A stretch of 64,000 nucleotides of DNA from Carex sylvatica (GCA_964058845.1 CAXKVR010000046.1:266976-330975); one strand, 5' to 3'. Positions 1-12,779 are shown, counted from the stretch's first letter. The notes: a model not told the origin generated them from the letters alone. A program made the numbers and translations.

Positions 1-699
1 GGATTCATAATTAATTATAATTATCAATTCGAATTCAAAAAAGTTAATTATTATAATTTTAATTCTAAATTTAATTCTAAATTTAACTCAAATTATATAT
101 CAGCATATCATAATTTTATTTTAGGGGAGGGGGCAAATTTTTTTTCCACAAAAGGACAAAGTTGATTCGGACCTATAAATCTTCAAAAAATTTTAAAATT
201 CAAAATAGACAGTTGCGCCCACCCCCTTCCCTCCCCCGGGTCCTTATAGACATGATTTATTTTTATTTTTTTAAATTTTATAGACATGATGATATATGAT
301 ATTATACCAATGATATTAAATTTCAAATTTTAGCTTGAATTGTCCAAGTGACCTCCCCCTCTATTTAAATCATACATTTAACTACGTAATATTGATTATT
401 ATGATGAAATTGATTTCTAAAATATTTGTATAGTTTTAATTAATTAATAATTTTATGTTATTTTTAAATTTTATGAGATCCGTAAATATTTTTTATGATA
501 GTATGTACAAAATGTGTTTAAATTTTGAATAGTATTTTATTTGTTAATGTTAATTTATAAAGATAGAGTACAGATAAAAGTAATACTCCATGAGATCGAC
601 CATGAGTTATAAGGTAATTAATAAGTAGGGATAAGCACATTTGTATTGGATTCATCACGTTGCTATAACAAAAATTAACAAATCATAATATGCAACTTC
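1..699. other. AT-rich intergenic DNA, no gene seen
   Basis: This stretch is AT-rich with short C-rich patches near 220-240 and 350-360. I see no coding frame, no clear transposon end and no tandem array. Confidence 0.5.
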
Positions 700-755
700 C
701 TAGTTCCCACATTGCTCTTTGCACATGCAACTATATGTGCTGTTATTCACCAACT

Positions 756-883
756 CTCTTCTCTTCTCTTCTCTTCATCTCCCTTCGATCGCTATTAAAT
801 CCCACCTCCAATATATAGCAAGATTTAGCTACTCTCGATCTCCACAACCCTTCCTTACAATTAATTTATAGTCTGTCTCAACC
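756..883 (+). promoter_or_regulatory. Core promoter and 5' UTR of the TED-like gene
   Basis: A pyrimidine-rich TCTTC run lies at about 759-785, the kind of Y-patch common in plant core promoters. A TATA-like AATATATAG follows at about 809-817, some 70 bp before the ATG at 884. A start near 840-850 would give a 5' UTR of about 35-45 nt. The start codon context (ACC ATG) is favourable. The transcription start itself is inferred. Confidence 0.45.
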
Positions 884-1600
884 ATGCGTCAAGTTCTTAG
901 AACTTACCATTATGCCCCGACTCCACCACCCCCGGCACAATGGCGGCTGCCATGCCCACCGCCACCATCCGATCACTATTTTCCACCACCCGAATCCCCA
1001 TTCCCCCCACCTCAACAATCAGCCACACCACCATCTCAGCCTAATACTAATACACCACCACCACCACCATCACCACTGCAGCCTTTTGCACCGCTGCCAC
1101 AGCCTGTGACAGTACTGACGCCTCCATCTCAACCTACAGTACCGGCATTCTCCCCACCTACACATGCATCACCACCTTCAAACTATTATTCGCCACCGCA
1201 TATACCTTCAGGTCCTCCATACTCACCATTCACGCCCCCACTAACCCCATACACACCAAACACGCCATACACGCCATACACACCATACACACCAAACACG
1301 CCATCATCCCATCACCACCGCACTATAATTATCACTGCATGTTCGGTTGGTGGGTTCTTCTTCCTTGCCTTTCTCGTGGCTGCTCTACTCTGTTGCAAGA
1401 AAAGGTACAGGAAGCACGAGGAGTGCGAGATGGTGGAGGCTGTTGGGACAGTTGGAGCAGTTTATGAAGCAGCTGTACCGGTACAGGGAGCGTACGGTCA
1501 AGTTCAGGAAGAGGTTCATGCAAGTGAAATCGTAGAGGGTTCGTGTGATCATTCGGGACCATATCGAAATGGAGGAGGTTACTCGGTTAATTCCCGTTGA
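884..1600 (+). CDS. Proline-rich single-pass membrane protein, TED6/TED7-like
   Basis: Intronless gene for a 238-residue protein. Residues about 11-140 are proline-rich with PPPP, SPP and YTP motifs, including a short tandem PYTP/NTP array at 122-140. Residues 147-171 form one hydrophobic helix ending in two Cys and followed by a basic KKRYRKH stop-transfer sequence. A 60-residue acidic and glycine-containing tail follows. There is no N-terminal signal peptide, so the proline-rich part probably lies outside the cell and the tail in the cytosol. This architecture matches TRACHEARY ELEMENT DIFFERENTIATION-RELATED 6/7 proteins, which act in secondary wall formation of xylem vessels and bind cellulose synthase. 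The tail looks only loosely like the TED7 consensus, so a generic extensin-like membrane protein is possible. No kinase domain follows, so it is not a PERK kinase. Confidence 0.6.
   Translation: MRQVLRTYHYAPTPPPPAQWRLPCPPPPSDHYFPPPESPFPPPQQSATPPSQPNTNTPPPPPSPLQPFAPLPQPVTVLTPPSQPTVPAFSPPTHASPPSNYYSPPHIPSGPPYSPFTPPLTPYTPNTPYTPYTPYTPNTPSSHHHRTIIITACSVGGFFFLAFLVAALLCCKKRYRKHEECEMVEAVGTVGAVYEAAVPVQGAYGQVQEEVHASEIVEGSCDHSGPYRNGGGYSVNSR
1246..1303 (+). repeat. Coding minisatellite (PYTP/NTP units)
   Basis: The 12-bp-like units (CCATACACACCA, CACGCCATACACG and variants) repeat in frame inside the proline-rich region and encode P-Y-T-P or P-N-T-P. Copy-number change would alter the length of the extracellular segment without shifting the frame. 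Confidence 0.7.
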
Positions 1601-2514
1601 GACAATGCATGCATGCATGCATGGGCATGGTTGAGAAAATGCTAAATATTAGGTGTTGCTTAATTAATAGTGTAAATGCATGCTCATTTCATGTTTATTT
1701 TCTCAAGTTTGAATATCTTAATTTCATTCAAATATTTATTTTAATTTCTTTCGTTGATTGAGTGTTGTAATATCTATGACGACTTAGATTCATGAGTAGA
1801 AGATCGATCGAGTAGTACTCGTTGAAAACTTGAAATTTCCTATATACAGTTCTCATACTAATTAAAGTTGAGTAGGTATTAAGAAGTCACTTGTTATATA
1901 CACACACATATATATATTCAACATGAGAAATTATAACAGCATCGATCCAAAGTTCCAAACAGTGTGCTTTGATCGAACAATTCAATAAACAGCTGTTATT
2001 TAATTATGACAGAGAGAGAAAGAGAGAGGACTAAAGTTAGTTTTATTTCTTCTTAATTTCTTTTTTTGTTATTTTTTAAAGGATCCTATTGTTTGTTAGC
2101 ACATTGTGCAATTATATATTAATTAGATGCTTTGAATAATTAATTAAGGCCGGACTGTCCCGCTGTCACTTCAACTTTGGTTTAATAATTAATGAAGGAG
2201 AGAAGCAATTTCCTGCATATAGGCAACTCAATTTTTAACAGTTATCTTGAAAGGGACAGTGTACGTACATTATCCAATTCAAGTGAATTAGGTAATGACA
2301 GTATAATTAAGCCAGAAGAACAACGGACAAAAACATGATTAGGTTCACTAAACAAACAGAAGAAGGGAGGCTTTACCATTATATATGGAGTAGTTCGATT
2401 GATTTGTCAGAAGATTTAGAAAATGCCATAAAAATATGGATTAATTAAGACCAACTTCAGGAAACATCCTATTTTATTTGATTATATAGAAAAGGTCCTG
2501 AGCAATAAATAAAT
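1601..2514. other. 3' flank of the TED-like gene, intergenic
   Basis: Just after the stop codon lies a run of CATG/GCATGC (1606-1622), a perfect alternating palindrome. The rest is AT-rich with a GA-rich patch at 2010-2030. No further gene or element end is visible before the hAT element. Confidence 0.5.
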
Positions 2515-2522
2515 ATGCAAGT

Positions 2523-3703
2523 CAAGGTTCTAAATAGCGAAATAGGCTAAAAAAATACTATTGCCAATAGCTACACTATAGAGGAAGCTATCGTCATAGT
2601 GTTTTTTTTCTTTCAAAAATTATATTATATATTTCTAATAATTATCAACATTATCAACATTGAAAATTAAAATGACAACTAATCTAGGTCTATACTTTTT
2701 TCAATTATGCAAGTAAGGAAAAAAAAAAGAATTTGCAAGGTAACATTTTTTAATGGTTCATAGTATTATATATTATAATAGACGAAGAGTAATTAATTTT
2801 ACAAGTGAAACAAAGTTGGTATCTATTTGATCATTTTACAGATTATAATAATCAACATCAGCTTTCAATTGAAACAAAGGGCGATAATTTTACAAGTGAA
2901 TACCATACAAAGAGCAAGCAAAAGGAAGAATTAATATTTGAATATTTTTCGATATAGAAAGAGAGACTAAGTAAATTCACAATTAGAAATAGAAGCATAG
3001 AATTCAGTTTAGCATACATAGCATAGTGGATCGTGTAGCATCACAAATAGGAACAGAAGCACAAAAGCTCATGTAAATTGCCAAAAAAAAAGCCCATGTA
3101 GCATAGCAGTCCGCTGTAGCACGTAGTGCATAGCGGTAATAGTCATCATTTATTGCAGCTATAGAGGTCGTACCTGAATTAGCGCACTTTTATCCTATAG
3201 CTTAGTTTTTATGGTCCGAAAAAGTTATAGTGTAGCTATAGGAGGTTGGCTACTATGCTTATATAAGCATATCCCTACATATGCTTATAACTCATTTTTG
3301 TGTTTTCAATGTCCAAATGGTCGATCTGAACCGTTAGATGTGATCTCTATATTGAAATATGCGTGGAGACCAAATTTTACATTTTTCTGAATTTTTTTAC
3401 TATTTATTAAGTCATTTTGAAAATCGCTGATCCAACGGTAGCTTAACAAAACAGTAAAATCAGAAGCCACCGTTGGATTAGCGATTTTCAAAGTGGCTTA
3501 ATAAATAGTAAAAAAATTCAGAAAAATGTAAAATTTGGTCTCCAAGCACATTTCAATATAGAGATCACATCTAACAGTTCAGATCGACTATTTGGACATT
3601 GAAAACACAAAAATGAGTTATAAGCGTATGTAGGGATATGCTTATAAGCATAGTAGCCAACCTCGTAGCTATAGGCAACTATAGCTAGTTATTTAGAACC
3701 TTG
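2523..3703. mobile_element. Non-autonomous hAT-type element (host of a nested insertion)
   Basis: The ends are perfect 14-bp inverted repeats, CAAGGTTCTAAATA at the left and its complement at the right. They are flanked by an exact 8-bp duplication ATGCAAGT (2515-2522 and 3704-3711). An 8-bp target duplication and CA-starting termini are the hallmark of hAT transposons. The interior holds no transposase frame. The palindromic element at 3242-3664 sits inside it, so about 760 bp belongs to the hAT element itself. A related sequence lies near 40.1 kb. Confidence 0.8.
3242..3664. mobile_element. Palindromic Mutator-like foldback element (GAGGTTGGC subfamily), copy 1
   Basis: Almost the whole element is an inverted repeat: GAGGTTGGCTACTATGC at the left end is matched by GCATAGTAGCCAACCTC at the right. 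The arms contain the shared inner module (GATC..CCGTT, GAGACCAAATTTTACAT, TTTACTATTTATTAAG). The loop is short and centred near 3450. A 10-bp duplication GTAGCTATAG flanks it at 3232-3241 and 3665-3674. Target duplications of 9-10 bp are typical of Mutator-like elements. It inserted into the hAT element. The short frame on the minus strand here is an artefact of the palindrome. Confidence 0.85.
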
Positions 3704-3711
3704 ATGCAAGT

Positions 3712-5951
3712 GCATTGCAATTATTTACGATTACATGATTACATCATAATTACAATTAAGTTGATAGTAAGTTTTACTATCATATATGCAAAAACAGTAA
3801 TGAGAAAATGATCAGAACAGATGAATGTTATTGCAACAATTTGCTTGGTCTAATTGTACACATTTTGTACCGATTGAAGGTAGAAAAGGTAAAATTGAAC
3901 TTCTTAATTATAATATGCAGAATTTGAGTTTTACTTCATAATCATCTCTCTCTCTCTTTCTCTCTGTCGTCTTAAAAGGCCATGAAAACAATCAGTTCCT
4001 ATTTCATTTTCTGGGCTGGCAATCATCCTGTAAGACTATGAGAAATAATTTTTTAGGTGATTGTGTGAAGCGCACTTGGATTTGGGCCATTTATTAACTT
4101 ACTGGGTTGGTTGTTTGTTCAGTCTGGCTAATCCTCTATAAAACCGAACAACACCCCCAATCTACTTTTGAGAAATTGCTCGTATACAGACAAGAAATCC
4201 ACTGACATCTCACTCTGCAAACCAATGTTTTTAAATGCGATTTTCATACGGTATGCAGAAGACAGCTTTCTAAATACTGCATACCACATATGTCGTATGC
4301 GACCGCATATACGAATTTTTATTCGGACTTATATATGCAGATTTAAAATGAATTATATATATATTTTTGGTCTTTAGACTCAAATAATGAATTCGGTTAT
4401 GAATTTTCAATATTTTTGAATCCGTTTTTAGTCTAGATTACATATGCAGTCCGCATAGGTATATTTTATGCGGCAGCATACTACATACACATATATATAT
4501 AGCTCCATATGCAACACATAAAATCATATTTTATTACACTGATGTCAACAACTACATGCAAAAATTTGAATAGGTTATTTGATGTCAGCCTACATGCAAA
4601 TTCAAGAGCAGCAAATTGGGTTCAGTAGGCCTGGAAAATCCCAATCCCACTGAATTTATTCAAACACATTAATAATTTAACTTAATTCGGGGCTTTGCTT
4701 CCTCTTTCATCCCTGAAAAAACCATTTTAATCTAGGTATTTTTGTTGATTTATGCAAGACTCTAAATCGGGGCTTTCTTTCCAAGCCTTATAACTTGTCA
4801 ATTTCAAATTTCTTGATGCTTTCTATTTACAGTTTATTATGAAAAATGATGTAATTAAGTCTTTACCTACAAGTATACAAAAAAGTAATATATAGTTACA
4901 TCAAATCACATTACTAAAAAAAATTTACGTGACGTGATGTAACATGTTTAAAATGATGAAGGACCATCATGTTACATAAATATTTGTTCCACGTACGGGT
5001 AGCGGTGACGTCATGACCATGTGTAGTGTAATCAAACTTGACTAGTCATGTATAATTATTTTATTTGAATTTTAAGATAGTTCATATAAAAAAGAAGAAA
5101 GAATGTTAAAAAGTATCAAAAATTGTAAATAAAAAAAAATTACTACTGAAAATGTTGGTCACAAAACGTACGTATCATGTAACGTGACCAAATTAGTTAG
5201 TACGACGGGATGTGACATGTCATTTTTTATTAAAAGGTGATGTGTATTGCCAATGGACATAGTATGAAATATGTAAGTCCCGTCACTGATCAAGTTATTT
5301 GACACGATGTTGTGTCGTGTCGTGACAAAACCGGTAACAAAATATATAATTTCCATCACTACCTGCATATTTAGTTTAGGCAGCAATCTAGCTGCACGAG
5401 ATAAAAGATTTCAAGTAGCTAGGGGTGTCCCCCCCCCCCTCCATCATATCATGCATGAGTAGCATCTCAGATGTCTAATCACCTAACGGTTGGTTTAAGC
5501 GACGTCTCATGAGGATGTATAAGCAAGCAGACAAGTGCTAGACTTGTCTAGTATTGTCTAGCACTCTAGCTAGATTGCCTATTGATCTGTCTTCTCTTCT
5601 CTTATGATATTTATACTTTTGATTTGTTTTAATTTTGTTGTCTTCTTTTCAATGTTTTCTTGTTCTCGCATGGAATCCGCTGTATAGACACACCATTAAT
5701 TAATCATGCAATTGTTTTGTTTTAACTTCTTCCCCAAAACTATATATACCTGATTCAGAATAAAACTACGAGCACTACCTTGAATATATATATATGAATA
5801 AACTTTTTTTTTGTTACATATAGAGTTTCCAAATGTTATAAGAAAATATTTTAATGTCTATAAATGTGTATAAAAATATAAATAAATAGTATTCTTGAAA
5901 GTCAGTAAATATTTAAGTCTAGAGTGTTTTTGAGAAATATCTATGAAAAAA
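3712..5951. other. Intergenic AT-rich DNA with degraded repeats
   Basis: A CT microsatellite lies at about 3946-3964. Around 4225-4510 a stretch with repeated ATGCGG/CCGCAT words recalls decayed hAT ends, but I could not define termini. A TGTGACATG/ACGTGAC-rich patch lies at 4920-5340, partly self-complementary. A C11-12 tract lies at about 5428-5439. No gene is supported. Confidence 0.4.
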
Positions 5952-7019
<1,068 letters not shown>

Positions 7020-7341
7020 CAAATTTGTAGAGAAAAATAGTTAAATATTATATTTATCTACAAGATAACACATGTGAACTCTAGTATAGTGGTAAGAATT
7101 TTGGCACAAACAGAACCCAACTGGATTCGAATCCTGCCTTCAGCAGAAAAAAAGGATGCGCGGTGCACAGGCGTCGTGCGTGGTTCAGAGGCGCAGTCCA
7201 CGGGTGCGGCGCTGGGATCATATGCGGCACGACCAGTGCATGCTTAAGTGTTGAAGTGCATAATTTAGAAAATTCATCTATGTGTGATCTAAAAATTCAA
7301 CGGCTGAGCATCATTTAAAAAAGAAAAAAAGTAAATCAGCA
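7020..7341 (+). mobile_element. tRNA-related SINE-like element, copy 1
   Basis: The element carries a tRNA-like internal promoter: TAGTATAGTGGTAAG (box A type, about 7082-7096) and GGATTCGAATCC (box B type, about 7123-7134). A GC-rich body follows and it ends in an A-rich tail (about 7317-7341). About 320 bp is repeated on the other strand at 61.15-61.48 kb, including the AT-rich leader that begins AAATTTGTAGAGAAAAATAG. I did not find a clean target duplication. The tRNA-like box sits about 60 nt inside the repeat, so the true 5' end is uncertain. Confidence 0.65.
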
Positions 7342-7371
7342 CCCTTGCAGGATCTAGACATTAAGCTCTTT

Positions 7372-7482
7372 AATAAGGAGAACAAGATGAACAGTTCGGA
7401 TCGACTGTTAGGATTTTAAAAAGTTGCATATTGAGCCATTGCAAGAAGGCCCTCTATGCTACGCATAGCATGCTAGCATGTT

Positions 7483-7484
<2 letters not shown>
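7372..7484. mobile_element. Half of a palindromic element (GCTAGCATGC subfamily)
   Basis: Only the right arm is present: GATGAACAGTTCGGATCGACTGTTAG, then GGCCCTCTATGCTACGCATAGCATGCTAGC. It matches the right arms of the elements at 22354-22757 and 23985-24319. The left arm and loop are missing, so this is a remnant. Confidence 0.6.
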
Positions 7485-7528
<44 letters not shown>

Positions 7529-7530
<2 letters not shown>

Positions 7531-7942
7531 CTAATATACAATCGATTGTTCCTAGCCTCTCGTACAACTAAGTCATTTTTCAATTTTTAAAGTCCAAATG
7601 ATCGATCCAAACCGTTAGATGTCATCTCCGTATTAAAATGTGCTTAGAGACCAAATTTTATATTTTTTGGATTTTTTTTTACTATTTATTAAGCCACTTT
7701 AAAAATCGCTGATCCAACGGTGGCTTACCAAACAGTAAAAATCAGAAGCTACTGTTGGATCAACGATTTTCAAAGTGGCTTAATAAATAGTAAAAAAATT
7801 CTAAAAAATGTAAAATTTGGTCTCCAAGCACATTTTAATATGGAGATGACATCTAACGGTTTGGATCGATCATTTGGACTTTAAAAATCGGAAAACGACT
7901 TGGTTGCATGGGAGGCTAGGAACAATCGATTGTATATTAACC
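7529..7942. mobile_element. Palindromic Mutator-like foldback element (ATACAATCGATTGT subfamily)
   Basis: The left end GGCTAATATACAATCGATTG is matched by the inverted sequence at the right (7923-7942, one or two mismatches). Inside come the shared inner modules, with GAGACCAAATTTTA near 7651 and its inverse TAAAATTTGGTCTC near 7810. A loop with a second palindrome lies at about 7690-7790 (CCACTTT..GATCCAACGGTGGC). It sits in a TA/CT microsatellite, so a target duplication cannot be read with confidence. Confidence 0.8.
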
Positions 7943-7944
7943 TA

Positions 7945-7984
<40 letters not shown>

Positions 7985-8357
7985 GATGAGGGATCCGATT
8001 ACACTCTTTTTGGTGACACCGAATTACACTCTCCATTTTGAAAGTTTTCAAAGTTCAAACAGTCGATCCAAACCGTTCAACTTGTTGGATATGGTAAAAT
8101 GTGCTTCCAGATCAAATTTTACATTTTTTGGATTTTTTTTTACTATTTATTAAGTATTTAACAAAATTGCTATATTCAGACCGTTGAATTTTTTACTCAT
8201 CTTAATAAATAGTAAAAAAGTTCAGAAAAATATAAAATTTGATATGCAAGCACATTTTAACATATCAACAAGTTGAATGGTTTGGATCGACTGTTTGGAC
8301 TTTGTAAACATAGAGTGTAACTAGTGTCACCAAAAAAAGAGTGTAATCCGATCCCTC

Positions 8358-8360
<3 letters not shown>
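7985..8360. mobile_element. Palindromic Mutator-like foldback element (GGATCCGATTACACTC subfamily)
   Basis: The outer end reads GATGAGGGATCCGATTACAC at the left, with an inverted near-match at the right (8338-8360). The inner module is present in both orientations but is more diverged (CTTCCAGATCAAATTTTACAT). The flanks are TA repeats; 9 bp ATATATATA fit on both sides, which is compatible with but does not prove a 9-bp duplication. Confidence 0.75.
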
Positions 8361-8391
<31 letters not shown>

Positions 8392-11300
8392 TAAGAGTCA
8401 GAATGACAACCGGTAGCAGTATAAATATGACAATATTGTACAGACATGTTCTTAGCAATAGAAGTAGTTTGTCTGATTATGGTAGTTGCATCTGGTGGTA
8501 TAGCCATGAATGATATCACTATTCATATGTGTGCATTGTGTTCGATTCCAATTGGACTTGAGAATATTTGAACTTAACTTTGAAATTAAACATTTAATTT
8601 GTTGTGGTCCAATTATTATCTGAACATGTCTGATATTTCTTTTAGTACATTTTCGTTTTGTCATGCATGTAATTAAAACTGAATGCAATAACAGTACTAG
8701 TACCAGATTATGTTGACTTGATTAATTAAAAGGGGATGGGGGTACGCATGCAGAAAATAATTCACTAATATAATTCAGCAATGAGCCGCAACCGCAATGC
8801 AATGCAATGCAATGGTGAATGCTAGCTGTCAGGTGTAGATTGACAGATGGGATGAAAATGAACTACAGTCTACAGTGTTATGGCAGTATAACATGCCTGA
8901 TTAGACGTCTTTTCCAGCTTCTTGTGGGTTTCTAGCTGTACCACATTTATATATGGCTATGGCTTTTTGGAAACTGATATCCTGACAAAATGTTTATCAC
9001 ATTTTTTTATATAAATTAATTAATTATATATATATATATATATGGTCAAGCCAATGATGGATATATACTAATACTAGCTTGTTAATTAGAAACAATTTGA
9101 GAAGCAACTACAATTAATTAATTAATTGTTTATGGCATAAAGCTGTAGTTAGCTAGCTAGTAACATATATAATTTGTAATAAATATTATTGGTAGCAGTT
9201 TTGTTACATGAAGCAATTGAAATGAGTAGTAGTAGGTGACGGACCAGATCTGATCTGATATGATCTGATATGATGTGAGGCATGCAATAATTAAAAGGAA
9301 ACACATTTATAGTGCACCTTCGATTGTGCCGGATAACTTCTGGCAGATTGGTATGGTATCATGATATATGATATGATATGATATATGAATTTAGGTGCCA
9401 ACAAATTAATTAAAGAGGGAGATGATCTAACAATGTGGTCCTTTATTAGCCTTTGGATTTTAGCTAACATCATTCAATTTCTTTTCTTTAATTTCATGGC
9501 TGCTAGCTATATATATATGCAGTATGCACACAAATTAAGATATTGTAGCTAGCTAGCTTTTCATGATGGAATATTAGATATTATTTGTTAGACGTACTAT
9601 ATATGCTTTGCTCTTGCAGATATTTTTACCACCTAATTAATTAATAAGACGAACATATATATATATATATATATATAAATGGGAGGCGCAGATCATTTAT
9701 TACGAAAAGTTTATTTTATTTGATAATTGATTAAGACTTGACATCGGTGGAGAGATCTGAACCACTAAAACCATCCTAAATTCGTACGGAGATATCCAAT
9801 TCTTTCCTACTAATTTCATATTTTCCATTTTCCATTTTTATACAAACAAAAATTCAAATATTGATAGGATGACAATTTCATGATAGGTGCGTAGCTAGAC
9901 TTGTCTCTTTGCAACTTTTTGGTGCACTTTTTGGCCGTTTGTGATGAATTCAATTTCGAGGTAACCTCTGCTTTAATGAATTTTATTGGTTGCGGTTTGA
10001 ATAGTTGAAAATGAAAAGTTGGGGATTAATAAGCACATACATGGTTTTCACCATTTTTAATTTTAAAATTTTTCAATCTCTATCTCTCTCTGCTACATTT
10101 CTCAGGATAACTCTCTTATCTTGACTACGTGTCTAAATTTGTTCTCTTTATATATATCTGGCATAAGTTTGATCTCTTTGTATTTATTTAGAAAGTTTTG
10201 AACATATCTTGACCACTAAACAATCATACTTACAAGTTATAATTGTCGTCAATTAAAATTACATATGAAAAATTGAATGTATTAAAATAACTTATAAAAT
10301 TTTATTTTTTTATCACTTGACTGTATATTAAATAAATTCAAAAATAAATAAATTTTGCATGTACGCACATCAATCGTAAAGTAGATCGGTTTCAACTATT
10401 TGAATTTGTCATTTAAAATCAATCCGATAGATTTTTCGAGTTACACTTACGAAGGCCTCTTGTTGAACATAGGACATACTAGCTGCACTTTTTATTCGTC
10501 CAATTTGTATGCATATAGTCCCCTAACAGTTAAAAATATTATTATTATTACTATTAATATTATTATTAATAAAATATATTAACATTGTCAATCTACTTTA
10601 ATTTTAGATGTAAATTTTTTACTATAGACATATTGGACTGAGTAAATTTGAAGCATGGAAGCTTTGATCTATAAATAATATATCCTATTGGGTTCTGATT
10701 GGTAAATATTATGTGATGGATATATGCATGTAGCCAATTTTCTCCTTTTCAATCACATGTGCATGTGTTACACAAAACTCAAAGGATCACTATCACGAAG
10801 CAGTAAGCAGAAGGCTAGAAAGAGAAAGATGTGAAAATAAATTTGCAAACCATGAGGGATTGAAATATGAATATGAATATGAAAGAAAGGGGAAATGAAA
10901 TCTGACATGAAGGGCTGGATAAGGGGCAAGTAAGGCCCAGAGCCTGGTCACTGTGGGCCCACTGACCTTTCTACGTGGCCCATTTGTCGGCCATGCAAGT
11001 GAGCTGACAAACATATACTATAGGGGAGGTCACCTTCCGGTACCAGGCGCTCACAACGTGACGGTCTATTTCTGATTTTGTGTGGCCGGTTTTAGTGAAA
11101 CCTTATGTGATGCATGCGAGTCACAATCTTATTCTTTTTTTCTTCATTTTATCTTTGAAATCTGCGGTAGAGCCGCACACGAAAAATGTTCGTTTATATC
11201 AATTTTCATAATTACATGATTCATGTACACGAACGATTCTAAGATTTCAGTGCAAAATTGTGGATTTTTTTCTTTCCTTCACCAAATTTTAATTCCGTCA

Positions 11301-12280
11301 AACAAAATTTGAATAATTCATTTGTTACGTACGTGGCTCCTATTGAAGAAACGCAAAAGTAACCATCTCCACCTATGGGTCCACCACAGTAATTTGTTAC
11401 ACATTCCGACCTAGAGAAAACGGAACAGAAGATCAAAATAGATGACAAGAGTTAGGTAATAGCAAGCAAACCCCACACTGCTCCAGGTATTCAAGAAACA
11501 TGGCATCAATACTAGACATCCCCACTTTTGAAGTAGTTTAAGATTTCAAAAATTTCTGATAATTAAAATCTCAAAAATGAAGTTTTTAATATATATACAT
11601 ACTTATAAAAGAGCACTGCATACGCATATTTATATACAAATTCATATGTGCTAGTTAATTTTTATTTTACCATCATCTAAGTAAAAATATTACAAAAATA
11701 AAAATCAACTACTAAAGGCAAAACAGTATTATTAGAGTTTTGAATACTAATTATAATTAATTAGAACTAAACCACACACAAAATAATTTTATGTACTTAT
11801 TATTAATAAATACTTAATTTCCCGCAAGTGAGAACATGATCACCTATGTATTATAGGCTGCATATTCAAATACACATTATTTACTGCATATTAATTTTAA
11901 ATATTGTTTATCATACGGTCATATTTCAAAACACTTCTCAATCGCATTATCTAATATGTCATAGAAATATAATTACGCCAAACAATCCTCATAGACAGTT
12001 AATGTACTAATGCCAACAATTAGGTTAAGATTTTTACTTTTCTGGTCCTTTTGTTTCAATAGAAAAAAACATAATGTTTCCTCTGTTTTTTTATGGTCCC
12101 ACTTATTTTTAGCACAAAGAGAGTAACATTTTTAGTAAAATTTGCAACTTCTTTTACTTCCAATTCCTCGCTCAGAAAAAAATCACATTATTGCCCCACA
12201 TCTGAGAAGATCCCAATTCTCATTATTCTTATTTTTAAATAAAGATGGTATGAAATCACTCAAGTTTAATTATTTATAAA
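8361..12280. other. Long intergenic stretch, no gene supported
   Basis: Mostly low-GC unique-looking DNA with TA microsatellites (8362-8387, 9028-9043, 9656-9676). A GAATAT repeat lies at 10866-10880. A GC-richer block at 10900-11090 contains GTGGGCCCACT and ACGTGGCCC. No open reading frame is long enough, or protein-like enough, to call. Confidence 0.5.
10355..10455. repeat. Arm remnant related to the inverted repeat at 42.0-42.4 kb
   Basis: AAAGTAGATCGGTTTCAACTATTTGAATTTG, followed by GATAGATTTTTCGAGTTACAC, resembles the right arm of the element near 42045-42385. Only one arm is seen here. Confidence 0.4.
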
Positions 12281-12290
12281 AGAGTAAGAC

Positions 12291-12632
12291 ATGGACATTT
12301 TTATACATTGAACTATAAATTATCGGATTCATAGTCCAAATAACTGATTCAAACCATTCATCTTGTTCTCCATATTAATATGTGTTTGAAGACCAAATTT
12401 TATATTTTTTGAAAGTTTTTTACTATTTTTTTAGATTTATTTAAAATTGCTGTTTTTTATGGTTCAGATTTGTCTGAAAAACAACGATTTTTAATAAATA
12501 AAAAAATAGTAAATTTTTTCCAAAAAATATAAAATTTGGTCTCCAAACACATATTAATATGGAGAACAAGATGAGATCGGTTATTTGAACTTTGAATCCG
12601 ATTATTTATAGTCCAATGTACAAAGATGTATA
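12291..12632. mobile_element. Degenerate palindromic element
   Basis: A left arm (ATACATTGAACTATAAATTATCGG) is matched by an inverted right arm near 12593-12620. Inside lie the shared modules GAAGACCAAATTTTATAT and its inverse, plus the loop word TGTTTTTTATGGTTCAGA that also occurs in the 22.3 kb and 24.1 kb elements. The ends are approximate and no target duplication is evident. Confidence 0.6.
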
Positions 12633-12779
12633 TGCATTGCAATGTATGGTATGTGATATCTCGCAAACTTATCTATATTTCGATCCATATTTTGTACCAA
12701 AATCTGTGTTTAGAACCATTAAATCAGTCATATTTCATTAAATATCTATAAAATATGGTACTGCTGCAAGTTTGTTCTT

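Noticed and set aside
912..1618. Other frames overlapping the TED-like gene
   Set aside because: His-rich and other frames are shifts of the CCA-rich repeats; only the 884 frame gives a topology that makes sense.
3306..3491. 61-residue minus-strand frame, and similar ones at 21425-21643, 24089-24280 and 24403-24597
   Set aside because: All lie in palindromic elements and translate the same inverted-repeat arms; no sign of selection for protein.
8265..8688. Minus-strand frames of 78-84 residues
   Set aside because: One crosses a TA microsatellite (poly Tyr-Ile) and neither has a recognisable domain.
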